Below the pieces are notes generated by a model. That model made no database searches. It had not been told where the DNA came from and saw only the letters and a list, made by a program, of their open reading frames with translations. Made by a program: the position numbers and the translations under genes. 12,218 nucleotides of DNA from an uncultured Clostridia bacterium (lineage in GTDB: Bacteria; Bacillota; Clostridia; Oscillospirales; Acutalibacteraceae). Of this stretch, positions 1-6,049 are shown one piece after another; the stretch's first letter is position 1, and the number at the start of each line of letters is the position of its first letter. The stretch covers positions 1 through 12,218 of the forward strand of contig CALWVC010000026.1 of the NCBI GenBank assembly GCA_944384865.1. The letters are read 5' to 3'.

Positions 1-705
1 CCTGAAACGCTGATCCGCCTGGATATGTCTGAGTTTATGGAAAAACATTCAGTATCGAGGATTATCGGCGCGCCTCCCGGCTATGTAGGGTATGACGAGG
101 CCGGTCAGTTAACTGAAAAGGTGCGCCGAAAACCTTATTCGGTGTTGTTGTTTGATGAAATTGAAAAGGCGCATCCGGATGTGTTGAATATTTTGCTGCA
201 GATCCTGGATGACGGGCGGGTTACCGATGCACACGGTCGGACGGTGAATTTTGAAAATACGATTATTGTAATGACTTCTAATGCAGGCAGTGAAAAATCC
301 GAGACTGCAATGGGGTTTGGCAAAAGCACCGGTACACTGGCCGCCGAAAAGGCGATCAAGGCTTTGGAGGAGATCCTGCGCCCGGAATTTTTAGGGCGTG
401 TGGATGAAATCGTGGTATTCAAACCGCTAGGCCTTCATTCGCTGATCCGGATCGCCGGATTACTGTTGGATGAAATCAAAGAGCCGCTGCGGGATAAAGG
501 AATTATATTGACTTATGATGAACAGGCGACTGCGCTGCTGGCGTCTATGGCGGATCAAAAACCGAGAGGCGCTCGTGAACTGCGTAATGCGATCCGGCGC
601 AAGGTGGAGGATCAGATCACTGATTTACTGGTAAAACGGTTTGAAGATCCGCCCCGTACAATTGTTGTTACGGCTGAAAATGGTGAAATTGTTTTGAACT
701 ATTGA
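1..705 (+). CDS. clpC: ATP-dependent Clp unfoldase, ClpC-like (C-terminal part, cut by left edge)
   Basis: AAA+ unfoldase of the Clp/Hsp100 family, which feeds substrates to the ClpP protease in the cytoplasm. Frame 1 is open from base 1, so the gene starts before the window; 234 codons remain. They cover most of the second ATPase domain: pore loop GYVG (residues 27-30 of the fragment), Walker B LLFDE (49-53), sensor-1 TSN (92-94), arginine finger in FLGRVDE (R133) and sensor-2 GAR (190-192). The Walker A of this domain lies off the left edge. The tripeptide MGF (104-106) sits where ClpP-partner unfoldases carry the (L/I/V)GF ClpP-docking loop. That supports ClpC/ClpA/ClpE over ClpB, which lacks the loop. 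ClpC is the usual family member in Firmicutes, but ClpE or another Clp ATPase is not excluded without the N-terminus. The residues before sensor-2 (DQKPRGAR) differ from the common GYxxxYGAR form. Confidence 0.85.
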   Translation, partial: PETLIRLDMSEFMEKHSVSRIIGAPPGYVGYDEAGQLTEKVRRKPYSVLLFDEIEKAHPDVLNILLQILDDGRVTDAHGRTVNFENTIIVMTSNAGSEKSETAMGFGKSTGTLAAEKAIKALEEILRPEFLGRVDEIVVFKPLGLHSLIRIAGLLLDEIKEPLRDKGIILTYDEQATALLASMADQKPRGARELRNAIRRKVEDQITDLLVKRFEDPPRTIVVTAENGEIVLNY

Positions 706-799
706 CTGTAAAACTGTTTTACTGCTTGCATTTTCATGCTTGTAAAAATGTGTAAGATGTTGAACAGAGCGTTTTGAATTGTTAGATCATCTGATATAT

Positions 800-842
800 A
801 AAACGTGATGGACGGGCGTTTTAGCCTTGTCCATCACGTTTT
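800..842. terminator. Bidirectional Rho-independent terminator between clpC and the Rrf2 gene
   Basis: A perfect 14-bp inverted repeat (800-813 with 829-842, arm AAAACGTGATGGAC) surrounds a 15-nt loop. A further GGC/GCC pair can close inside the loop. The arms end in A/T runs on both sides, so the hairpin can end transcription of clpC (+) and of the convergent Rrf2 gene (-). The right arm runs into the Rrf2 stop codon at 841-843. Confidence 0.85.
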
Positions 843-1278
843 ATATTATATAATTGTTTGTATATTGGGCATGCTGATGGTCTAAAATATCCTGCAGCGT
901 AATACCGTCGAGATATTCGCGGATAACTTGGTTTAAACCCTGCCAAATTGCAAGCGTAGCACATTCGCCGCTTCGTTCGCATTGGTTTGCTTGTTGATCA
1001 AGACAGGCGACGGGAGACAGACTGCCTTCTGTAAGACGCAGGATGTCTCCAACGGTGTATTTATCGGGGGATTGTGCCAGTCGATACCCTCCCCGAAACC
1101 CCCGGTTGGTTTGCAGCACGTCGGATTTGTTTAAAACAGCGACGATCTGTTCCAGATATTTTTTAGAGATATTCTGACGAGCAGCGATATCCTTTAAAGC
1201 GATATATCCATCGTTTTGATGTTCGGCAAGATCTATCAGCATCCGCAGGGCATAACGGCCTTTTGTAGATATTTTCAT
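841..1278 (-). CDS. Rrf2/IscR-family transcriptional regulator
   Basis: A 145-residue DNA-binding regulator of the Rrf2 family, close to the usual length. The start MKISTKGRYALRML is the family's N-terminal signature. The winged helix-turn-helix spans about residues 10-66, with recognition helix ISKKYLEQIVAVL (37-49) and the wing RGFRGGYRL (59-67). Three cysteines, C92, C100 and C106, fall in the region that binds a [2Fe-2S] cluster in IscR. Their spacing here is x7 and x5, while IscR has x5 and x5. A cluster- or redox-sensing role is therefore plausible but not shown; CymR-like sensing of sulfur metabolism is an alternative. No isc, suf or nifS gene is adjacent, so the targets are unknown. 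The ATG at 1278 has a good site (GAGGTGA) on the minus strand and a clear sigma-A-like promoter upstream. Confidence 0.92.
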   Translation of the reverse strand: MKISTKGRYALRMLIDLAEHQNDGYIALKDIAARQNISKKYLEQIVAVLNKSDVLQTNRGFRGGYRLAQSPDKYTVGDILRLTEGSLSPVACLDQQANQCERSGECATLAIWQGLNQVIREYLDGITLQDILDHQHAQYTNNYII

Positions 1279-1312
1279 CGGTTTGTCACCTCAGTATTTA
1301 ATATATAAAGCC

Positions 1313-1341
1313 ATAATAACATATATTTAGTAGGCTTTCAA
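1313..1341 (-). promoter_or_regulatory. Sigma-A-type promoter of the Rrf2-family gene
   Basis: On the minus strand, TTGAAA (1336-1341) and TATTAT (1313-1318) are separated by 17 bases. This puts the transcription start near 1306, about 28 bases before the ATG at 1278. Both hexamers are close to consensus. The AT-rich stretch between the -10 and the ribosome binding site could hold an autoregulatory operator, but I cannot define one. Confidence 0.6.
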
Positions 1342-1395
1342 GGGATAGCTGTTATTTTGGCGGCGGTCATCTCGTTATAATATGGTTTATGAATT

Positions 1396-1422
1396 TTAGC
1401 GCTCTAAGCAAAAGAGTGCTAA
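1396..1422. promoter_or_regulatory. CIRCE element (HrcA heat-shock operator) upstream of hsp20
   Basis: The sequence reads TTAGCGCTC-N9-GAGTGCTAA. The established CIRCE consensus is TTAGCACTC-N9-GAGTGCTAA, so only one base differs (G at 1401) and the 9-base spacer is exact. The symmetry continues outward to 18-base arms (1387-1404 and 1414-1431) with that single mismatch. CIRCE is bound by the repressor HrcA, whose activity depends on GroEL; repression is lifted on heat or misfolding stress. The nearest downstream gene is hsp20, so it is the inferred target. HrcA itself is not in this window. Confidence 0.93.
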
Positions 1423-1509
1423 AATTCATAAAATATTCATAAGTCATGCTATAATTTGAAATAATTGGAGATTATACTATAGTCAAAAGAAAAAAAGAAG
1501 GCGATACCG

Positions 1510-1575
1510 ATGAATCAGTGTATTGTGCACATAAGGCGTAAAAGCAAATATGTGCATCATAAATATAACTTTTAA
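1510..1575 (+). CDS. Possible 21-codon upstream ORF in the hsp20 leader
   Basis: An ATG at 1510 opens a 21-codon frame ending at TAA 1573-1575. It is preceded by AGAAGG around 1496-1501 at an acceptable spacing. The predicted peptide is basic (several Lys, Arg and His) and resembles nothing I recognise. It lies inside the leader downstream of every candidate hsp20 promoter. It may be a leader peptide, or a chance frame in AT-rich DNA. Only the frame and the weak ribosome binding site support it. Confidence 0.2.
   Translation: MNQCIVHIRRKSKYVHHKYNF
1526..1556 (+). other. Hairpin in the hsp20 5' leader
   Basis: An 8-bp perfect inverted repeat, TGCACATA (1526-1533) and TATGTGCA (1549-1556), with a 15-nt loop. 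It lies 40 bases upstream of the hsp20 ribosome binding site. It does not pair with that site in the form seen here, so it is not an evident RNA thermometer. It could stabilise the transcript or be a protein-binding palindrome. Confidence 0.35.
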
Positions 1576-1605
1576 GATTTTATGATATTGTTATTGGAGG
1601 AATGA

Positions 1606-2046
1606 ATGATGTTTGAGCTCACACCTTTTGGCCGCAGGAATCACGGCGTTTCCAATTATAATCCTTTTCATGAGTTAGAACAGTTGGAAAAAGAGTTTTT
1701 CAGCGATCGTTTTTTGGGTGCATTCAAAACCGATATTAAAGATACCGGCGACGCTTATGTGTTGGAGGCGGATTTACCGGGCTTTAAAAAAGAAGATATT
1801 CATGTGAATATTGACGATCATTATTTGACGGTCAGCGCGCAACGGCATACCGAAGCTGAACAAAAAGATAAAAAGGGCAACTATGTGCGTTGCGAACGTT
1901 CTTATGGTTCGTTTGAGAGAAGCTTTGATATCCGTGGTGTTGAAGCCGATAAAATTTCCGGTTGTTACAAAGACGGCGTGTTGCAGTTGACAATGCCGAA
2001 AAAAGCAGGGAAGACATCGTCATCCCGGGAAATTGACATTCAGTAG
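1606..2046 (+). CDS. Hsp20/alpha-crystallin small heat-shock protein
   Basis: A cytoplasmic ATP-independent holdase that binds unfolding proteins and hands them to DnaK or Clp systems. It has 146 residues, typical for bacterial Hsp20. After a variable N-terminal arm with the FHELEQLEKEF segment (21-31), the alpha-crystallin domain runs from about 42 to 133. It includes EADLPGFKKEDIHV (54-67) and the hallmark GVL in YKDGVLQLTMPK (121-132). The C-terminal tail holds an I-x-I motif (I143, I145), which docks neighbouring subunits during oligomer assembly. Two ATGs are adjacent (1606 and 1609). GGAGG at 1596-1600 sits 5 and 8 bases before them, so the second may be the real start, a difference of one residue. 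Expression is very likely heat-induced through the CIRCE element upstream. A terminator follows directly, so the gene is probably monocistronic. Confidence 0.95.
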   Translation: MMFELTPFGRRNHGVSNYNPFHELEQLEKEFFSDRFLGAFKTDIKDTGDAYVLEADLPGFKKEDIHVNIDDHYLTVSAQRHTEAEQKDKKGNYVRCERSYGSFERSFDIRGVEADKISGCYKDGVLQLTMPKKAGKTSSSREIDIQ

Positions 2047-2056
2047 ATTTTTTGAA

Positions 2057-2100
2057 TTAAAACCTTCCTAACGGAGACCAATCTGTCAGGAAGGTTTTAA
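2057..2100. terminator. Bidirectional hairpin terminator between hsp20 and the sugar operon
   Basis: A 13-bp perfect inverted repeat (2057-2069 with 2088-2100, arm TTAAAACCTTCCT) with an 18-nt loop. T-rich flanks on both sides make it able to end hsp20 transcription (+) and the convergent operon (-), whose last stop codon is about 95 bases away. No gene is seen in the rest of 2047-2194. Confidence 0.75.
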
Positions 2101-2194
2101 TTAATTGTGATATTTGGTGTTATTTATTGCGTCATATAGGCATAACGGATCATACACTTGTGCTGCCTGTATATCAGCAAACGTCGTCTGCGCT

Positions 2195-3160
2195 TTAAGC
2201 CCACCACATTTCACACGGGCCTTCGGTAATCATGACGTTTTGCATAAAACGAATGGCTTTTTCCAAGCCTTCGGTAACAGACATCAAGCTGTCTTCGTGT
2301 TCGATGCTGACTGTGCCGTCGTATCCGATAGCGGCTAATGCAGACATCATATCTTTCCACAGTTTTTCATCTGATCCATAGCCAACAGTGCGGAAGACCC
2401 AGGAACGAGCTAAAACGTTGCCATAGTGGCCTGTATCCAACACGCCGTTGATACCGGTATTAGCCGCATCGACTTTGGTATCTTTGGCATGAAAGTGGAA
2501 CATCGCACCCTGCAATGCTTTGATGGCCTCCACCGGATTTGTACCCTGCCAGATTAAATGGGAGGGATCAAAGTTTGCACCGATGCAATCACCTACGGCC
2601 TTTCGCAGCCGCAGCAATGTTGCGACATTGTAAACTGCAAACCCCGGATGCATCTCAAACGCAATTTTTGAAATATGGTGTTGCCGACAAAATGCGGCCA
2701 TGTCTTTCCAATAGGGAATAATTTTTTCTTCCCATTGCCATTCTAAAATTTTTCCATAGTCGTCCGGCCATGCGCAGGTAACCCAGTTGGGATATTGCGA
2801 AGTTTCACAATCGCCGGGACAGCCGGAGAACCCAATAATCGTGTCGATTCCTAAGCGTTCTGCCGCTAATACAGCGTCTTTAAACTGTTTGTGATAGGAA
2901 GCAGCCAACTCCTTGTTAGGATGTAACGGATTGCCGTGTGCGCTCAGGGCGGAAATCTCCATATGATATTTGTCTAAAAGCGTTTTGATCCGTTCGACCT
3001 CAGCGTCATCCGATACCACCTTTTGAACATCCAGATGGCACGGATTTGTATAGCCGCCGGCCCCCAGTTCTACACATTGAACCCCCAGACCGCTTAAATA
3101 GTCCAGTGTTTCCTCTAGGGACTTAGAGGCGAGCGGTACGGTCAACACACCCAGTTTCAT
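2195..3160 (-). CDS. Sugar phosphate isomerase/epimerase-family TIM-barrel protein (321 aa)
   Basis: Member of the xylose-isomerase-like / AP-endonuclease-2 TIM-barrel superfamily, which acts on sugars and cyclitols or their keto derivatives through a bound divalent metal. It has 321 residues. Likely metal and substrate ligands are in EMHPGF (E169, H171), NFDPSHL (D198, H201), FHFHAKD (H222, H224, D227) and SIEHED (E287, H288). The opening MKLGVLTVPL is the first barrel strand. This set marks a subfamily distinct from the neighbouring isomerase, so the two are not a recent duplication. It is the last gene of the operon and starts 6 bases after the preceding stop. Its ribosome binding site AAAGGAG (3172-3178) lies inside the end of that upstream gene, which suggests co-translation. 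The reaction is unknown; isomerase, epimerase, dehydratase or keto-glycoside lyase are all open. Confidence 0.85.
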   Translation of the reverse strand: MKLGVLTVPLASKSLEETLDYLSGLGVQCVELGAGGYTNPCHLDVQKVVSDDAEVERIKTLLDKYHMEISALSAHGNPLHPNKELAASYHKQFKDAVLAAERLGIDTIIGFSGCPGDCETSQYPNWVTCAWPDDYGKILEWQWEEKIIPYWKDMAAFCRQHHISKIAFEMHPGFAVYNVATLLRLRKAVGDCIGANFDPSHLIWQGTNPVEAIKALQGAMFHFHAKDTKVDAANTGINGVLDTGHYGNVLARSWVFRTVGYGSDEKLWKDMMSALAAIGYDGTVSIEHEDSLMSVTEGLEKAIRFMQNVMITEGPCEMWWA

Positions 3161-3166
3161 TAAAAA

Positions 3167-3901
3167 TCAAACTCCTTTCAATTGTTGTATATGTTGAAAA
3201 TTATCTTTGATATCCTGTAAAGAAACGTCGCACGCGTCTTGCTCAACAATGTATTCTTCAACCCCAAGCACATTTCCGGCTTTAATGATTTCACCGAAAT
3301 CGATGGTGCCTTGATTAAAGCTGCCAATCTGTTTATCGGCATTGATTTGTTTTAAATGTAACAGAGGGATCCGCCCGGCGTAATGTCGCATAATCTCAAT
3401 GGGTTGTACATTTTCATGGGTGATCCATGCAACATCCAGCTCTGCGAATACTAATGGGCCGGTAGCATCCATTAAATGATCAAACAGGAAACGTCCGTCT
3501 TCGGCCTTTTTAAATTCCTGCGTATGGTTATGATATCCCAGGTTGATACCGGCCATTGCGCAGCGTTCCGAAATTGCCCGCAGCTGTTCGCCAATCTGCG
3601 CCGCTTGCTGTACATTTTCCATCTGAGCCCACGGGCAAACCAGAAAATCACAGCCAAGTTGTTGCAGATAATTAATATGAAAATCCAGATTGTCCTGCAA
3701 TTGCTCCAGTGAAATATGAGAAGAAACAGGACGCAGCTGGTTTTGTTCTAAGAGCTGGCGCATCTCGCCGGCGGGAATATCGTAATAGCCAGCAAACTCT
3801 ACGCCGGTATAGCCGGCGGCTGAAACCTGTTTTAGTCCGGCTGCAACATCCTGTTGCATGGTTTGCCGAATCGTGTAAAGCTGTAAAGACAACGGAATCA
3901 T
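3167..3901 (-). CDS. Sugar phosphate isomerase/epimerase-family TIM-barrel protein (244 aa)
   Basis: Second TIM-barrel protein of the xylose-isomerase-like superfamily, 244 residues. Conserved acidic and histidine positions are GVEFAG (E35), SSHIS (H62), GYHNHTQEF (H124, H126, E129), ELDVAW (D156), LLHLKQ (H182) and IVEQD (E220). The GYHNH and HLK-type motifs are common in proteins that accompany Gfo/Idh/MocA dehydrogenases and ThuA proteins, where keto-sugar isomerisation or hydrolysis is the usual proposal. I chose the ATG at 3901 over the in-frame TTG at 3907. GGGTGA lies 6 bases before this ATG, while the TTG would directly abut it. The preceding dehydrogenase stops 15 bases upstream. No signal peptide is seen, so it is cytoplasmic. 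The exact substrate is not deducible. Confidence 0.87.
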   Translation of the reverse strand: MIPLSLQLYTIRQTMQQDVAAGLKQVSAAGYTGVEFAGYYDIPAGEMRQLLEQNQLRPVSSHISLEQLQDNLDFHINYLQQLGCDFLVCPWAQMENVQQAAQIGEQLRAISERCAMAGINLGYHNHTQEFKKAEDGRFLFDHLMDATGPLVFAELDVAWITHENVQPIEIMRHYAGRIPLLHLKQINADKQIGSFNQGTIDFGEIIKAGNVLGVEEYIVEQDACDVSLQDIKDNFQHIQQLKGV

Positions 3902-3916
3902 ATGCAATCACCCGGT

Positions 3917-5002
3917 TTATTCAAAGTAAACGGCTTTGCCGGTTTGGCTGGACTGATAAATAGCCTCTAAGATTTCAGTGACTACCAACGCCTGTTCCGG
4001 TTTGACAATCAGCGGTTTGCCATCAATGACCGCATCATAAAAGCAGGCGCATTCCAGATCAGCGGGTTCCGGCTGCTTAGATGCGTCGAAAAAGGCGACG
4101 CCTTCACCGTCCAGTGCGGGACGGATCGTAGTCAACGTATCCATATCGCAGGTGTTGATTCGTAATCCGTCGCGCATATCGGCGCCGGCCTTTGTACCAC
4201 ACAGTGTTGTTTTTGCTTCGTCCGCGTCCATCGTATTTAACGCCCAGCTGGATTCCAAAAAGATGGCCGCGCCATTTTGCATTGTGATATAACCAAACGC
4301 GGAATCTTCAACAGAAAACTGCTCAATATCCCAATCTCCCCAGGCATTGCCGTTATGTGGAATTTTCCCCAGTTTTTTAAATGCGGTTCCCATTACGGCT
4401 TTGGGCCGGTAATTATCCATCATCCATAAAGTCAGATCCAGCGCGTGGGTGCCGATATCGATCAAGGAACCGCCGCCCTGTTCGTATTCGTTGGTAAATA
4501 CGCCCCAGGTTGGAACCGCTCTGCGTCGAACGGCATGTGCTTTGGCAAAATAAATTTCACCTAAATCGCCGCGGTCGGTCAATGCTTTTAAATAGCGCGC
4601 GTCTTTACGAAAACGGTTCTGATAACCAATGGTCAGAATGTTGCCGGTTTCCTGCGCCGCCTGCACCATTTTTCGGGCATCCGATGCTGTTTTTGCCATA
4701 GGCTTTTCGCATAAAACGTGTTTACCTGCGTGCAGCGCATCGATGGTGCAGGGAGCATGCATCCGGTTCGGGGTCAGAACATGCACTGTCTGGATTGCAG
4801 GATTCTGGAGCATTTGCCGATAGTCAGTGTACACCTTTGCGTCTGGTGTTCCGAATTGTTCCTTTGCCTGTTGTGCCCGTTCTTCGATAATGTCACAAAA
4901 AGCGATGATTTCTACACGAGATTCCTTTTGCAAAGCGGGAAGATGCTTGCCATTGGCTATACCGCCGCAACCGATAATGCCGACCTTGATTTTTTCAGCC
5001 AT
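3917..5002 (-). CDS. Gfo/Idh/MocA-family NAD(P)-dependent sugar dehydrogenase
   Basis: Oxidoreductase of 361 residues, normal for the family, acting on a sugar, cyclitol or glycoside hydroxyl. The N-terminal Rossmann fold shows GIIGCGGIA (8-16). An acidic residue after strand 2 (AFCDI, D37) suggests a preference for NAD(H). The catalytic motif CEKP (98-101, K100) follows, and then the C-terminal alpha/beta domain with GGGSLIDIGTHALDL (177-190). D182 and H186 there correspond to the conserved catalytic pair. The start ATG at 5002 has a strong site on the minus strand (AAAGGAGT, 5011-5018) at 8 bases. It is the second gene of the operon, after the ThuA-like gene, which recalls the rhizobial pair thuA-thuB. 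ThuB of that pair is itself a Gfo/Idh/MocA enzyme linked to 3-keto disaccharides. Other possible substrates include inositols and aryl glycosides. Confidence 0.93.
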   Translation of the reverse strand: MAEKIKVGIIGCGGIANGKHLPALQKESRVEIIAFCDIIEERAQQAKEQFGTPDAKVYTDYRQMLQNPAIQTVHVLTPNRMHAPCTIDALHAGKHVLCEKPMAKTASDARKMVQAAQETGNILTIGYQNRFRKDARYLKALTDRGDLGEIYFAKAHAVRRRAVPTWGVFTNEYEQGGGSLIDIGTHALDLTLWMMDNYRPKAVMGTAFKKLGKIPHNGNAWGDWDIEQFSVEDSAFGYITMQNGAAIFLESSWALNTMDADEAKTTLCGTKAGADMRDGLRINTCDMDTLTTIRPALDGEGVAFFDASKQPEPADLECACFYDAVIDGKPLIVKPEQALVVTEILEAIYQSSQTGKAVYFE

Positions 5003-5085
5003 TTACATACACTCCTTTTATTTCTGCGCATCGTTGTATCATTTTATTTTATATCCGCTTGCGCAGCTGTGAAAGAGATGGCGTT
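5003..5085 (-). promoter_or_regulatory. Long intra-operon gap with weak internal promoter and hairpin candidates
   Basis: The other operon junctions are 6-15 bases, but 83 bases separate the ThuA-like and dehydrogenase genes. On the minus strand a TTTCAC box and TAAAAT are 17 bases apart, a weak internal promoter candidate. A 7-base inverted repeat (CTGCGCA at 5024-5030, TGCGCAG at 5060-5066) could form a hairpin in the mRNA. Both signals are marginal. Confidence 0.2.
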
Positions 5086-5802
5086 TTATTCCAGTGGATC
5101 TGGATGACCGCATTTGATCTCTTCATGCAGCCGTGCCGTGGGAGCCGCCCAATATACGGCGTTGGTAATAACCTTTTGAATATATTCGTTATGATAAGTT
5201 GGGTATTCCTCGTGCCCCGGCTGAAAATAAAAAATCTTACCGCGTCCTCTGGAAAAAGTCACGCCGGAACGAAACACTTCTCCGCCTTTGTACCAGCCTA
5301 AAAATACAATGTCGTCCGGCTTGGGAATATCAAAGAACTCACCGTACATTTCTTCCTGTTCCAGTTCAATATGGGCAGGAATATCTTTGGCGATAGGATG
5401 CCCGGGATTACAACACCATAAACGTTCCCGGTCGTCGTCTCGCCAGTTCAGTGTACAGGAGGTGCCCAGACACAATTTCATCGGTTTACACAAATGACCG
5501 GAGTGGAGCACAATCAAACCCATGCCCTGTAAAACAGCCTGATGCACCCGCTCGGCCACTTCGTCACTGACCCGGTTATGACCATAATGCGCCCACCAGA
5601 TTAAAACATCTGTTTGGTTCAGAACTTCTTTAGTCAAACCGTGTTCCGGCATTTGAAGCGTGGCGGTAGTGGTCGTAAGATCCGGCTGCTTTGACAAAAA
5701 TCCAGCAATATAGTTATGTATTCCATCCGGATAATGTTTGTGGATGATATGTCCTTCTTCCTGTTCGTGAAGATTTTCGTTCCAGACTGTAACATGAACC
5801 AT
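5086..5802 (-). CDS. ThuA-like protein (trehalose-utilisation ThuA family)
   Basis: A 238-residue protein of the ThuA family, which has a class I glutamine-amidotransferase-like fold. Segments I recognise are VTVWNEN (4-10), WWAHYGH (69-75), LHSGHLCKPMKLCLGTSC (99-116), NPGHPI (132-137), EEMYGE (150-155), GWYKGGEVFRSG (169-180) and FQPGHEEYPTY (193-203). In rhizobia, ThuA acts with the dehydrogenase ThuB in trehalose and related disaccharide use through 3-keto sugars. The precise chemistry of ThuA proteins is poorly settled. The ATG at 5802 is preferred over the in-frame TTG at 5811, because AAAGG (5813-5817) is well spaced only from the ATG. This is the first gene of the operon, next to a divergent AraC regulator. 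No signal peptide is seen. Confidence 0.9.
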   Translation of the reverse strand: MVHVTVWNENLHEQEEGHIIHKHYPDGIHNYIAGFLSKQPDLTTTTATLQMPEHGLTKEVLNQTDVLIWWAHYGHNRVSDEVAERVHQAVLQGMGLIVLHSGHLCKPMKLCLGTSCTLNWRDDDRERLWCCNPGHPIAKDIPAHIELEQEEMYGEFFDIPKPDDIVFLGWYKGGEVFRSGVTFSRGRGKIFYFQPGHEEYPTYHNEYIQKVITNAVYWAAPTARLHEEIKCGHPDPLE

Positions 5803-5870
5803 TTTTATCAAAACCTTTCAAAAAAAGATTTACTAACCGTAAATAATGCGTTATAATATTTTTGATATCA

Positions 5871-5907
5871 CCGTTTGTTTTGCTGTCGAGAATCAGCTGC
5901 ACAACGG
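5871..5907. promoter_or_regulatory. Imperfect palindrome over the -35 region of the ThuA operon
   Basis: CCGTTTGT (5871-5878) faces ACAACGG (5901-5907), and an inner GCTG/CAGC pair (5882-5885 with 5894-5897) continues the symmetry. The arms differ by one bulge and three unmatched positions. With the -10 at 5853-5858, this palindrome overlaps the expected -35 and the upstream activator zone, so it is a candidate operator. Confidence 0.3.
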
Positions 5908-5972
5908 CATCTTCATAGCATGACACTTCACTTGTTATCCATATTCTAATGCTATCTTTTATACTTGTCATT

Positions 5973-6002
5973 AACTATTTTGCAAAGTATTGCAACTATT
6001 TT
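5973..6002. promoter_or_regulatory. 21-bp-spaced direct repeat, candidate AraC-type operator
   Basis: AACTATTTT occurs exactly at 5973-5981 and again at 5994-6002, so the copies are 21 bases apart, two helical turns. TGCAA also recurs 10 bases apart (5981-5985, 5991-5995). AraC-family proteins commonly bind direct half-sites at about 21-base spacing. The site lies between the weak araC -10 and the araC start codon, so autoregulation is the simplest reading. Confidence 0.35.
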
Positions 6003-6049
6003 TTGAACCTCTTTGGAGTAAATCCAAGTGGCAAAAGAGGGGATGGACC

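Larger units (their letters stand above)
1279..1605. promoter_or_regulatory. Divergent regulatory region between the Rrf2 gene and hsp20
   Basis: This 327-base AT-rich intergenic region holds the Rrf2 gene promoter at its left end, the CIRCE palindrome in the middle (1387-1431), and an unusually long hsp20 leader on the right. Three candidate hsp20 promoters can be seen. The first is TATAAT at 1376-1381, just before CIRCE, with a poor -35. The second is a perfect extended -10, TGCTATAAT (1447-1455), just after CIRCE. The third is TTGAAA (1456-1461) and TATAGT (1478-1483) with a 16-base spacer. The first two would be blocked directly by a repressor bound at CIRCE. The leader also contains a hairpin and a possible small ORF. 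The hsp20 ribosome binding site is GGAGG at 1596-1600. Confidence 0.7.
5803..6049. promoter_or_regulatory. Divergent promoter/operator region between the ThuA operon and araC
   Basis: This 247-base AT-rich region separates the operon from its likely regulator. For the operon (minus strand) a -10 candidate TATTAT is at 5853-5858 with no good -35, as expected for an activator-dependent promoter. An imperfect palindrome (5871-5907) covers that -35 position. For araC (plus strand) TATACT at 5960-5965 is a weak -10 candidate. Downstream of it lie two exact copies of AACTATTTT, 21 bases apart (5973-5981 and 5994-6002). The araC ribosome binding site is GAGGGG at 6037-6042. Confidence 0.5.

Noticed and set aside
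2114..2338. 74-codon plus-strand ORF after hsp20
   Set aside because: Mostly antisense to the end of the 321-residue isomerase, lies beyond the hsp20 terminator, no recognisable sequence.
5714..5971. 85-codon minus-strand ORF upstream of and overlapping the ThuA-like gene
   Set aside because: No ribosome binding site before its ATG, no recognisable sequence, overlaps a real gene in another frame and covers the divergent promoter region.
5990..6049. TTG start giving a 20-residue longer AraC protein
   Set aside because: No ribosome binding site at 5990; the ATG at 6050 has GAGGGG at good spacing, and the extra residues cover the putative operator.
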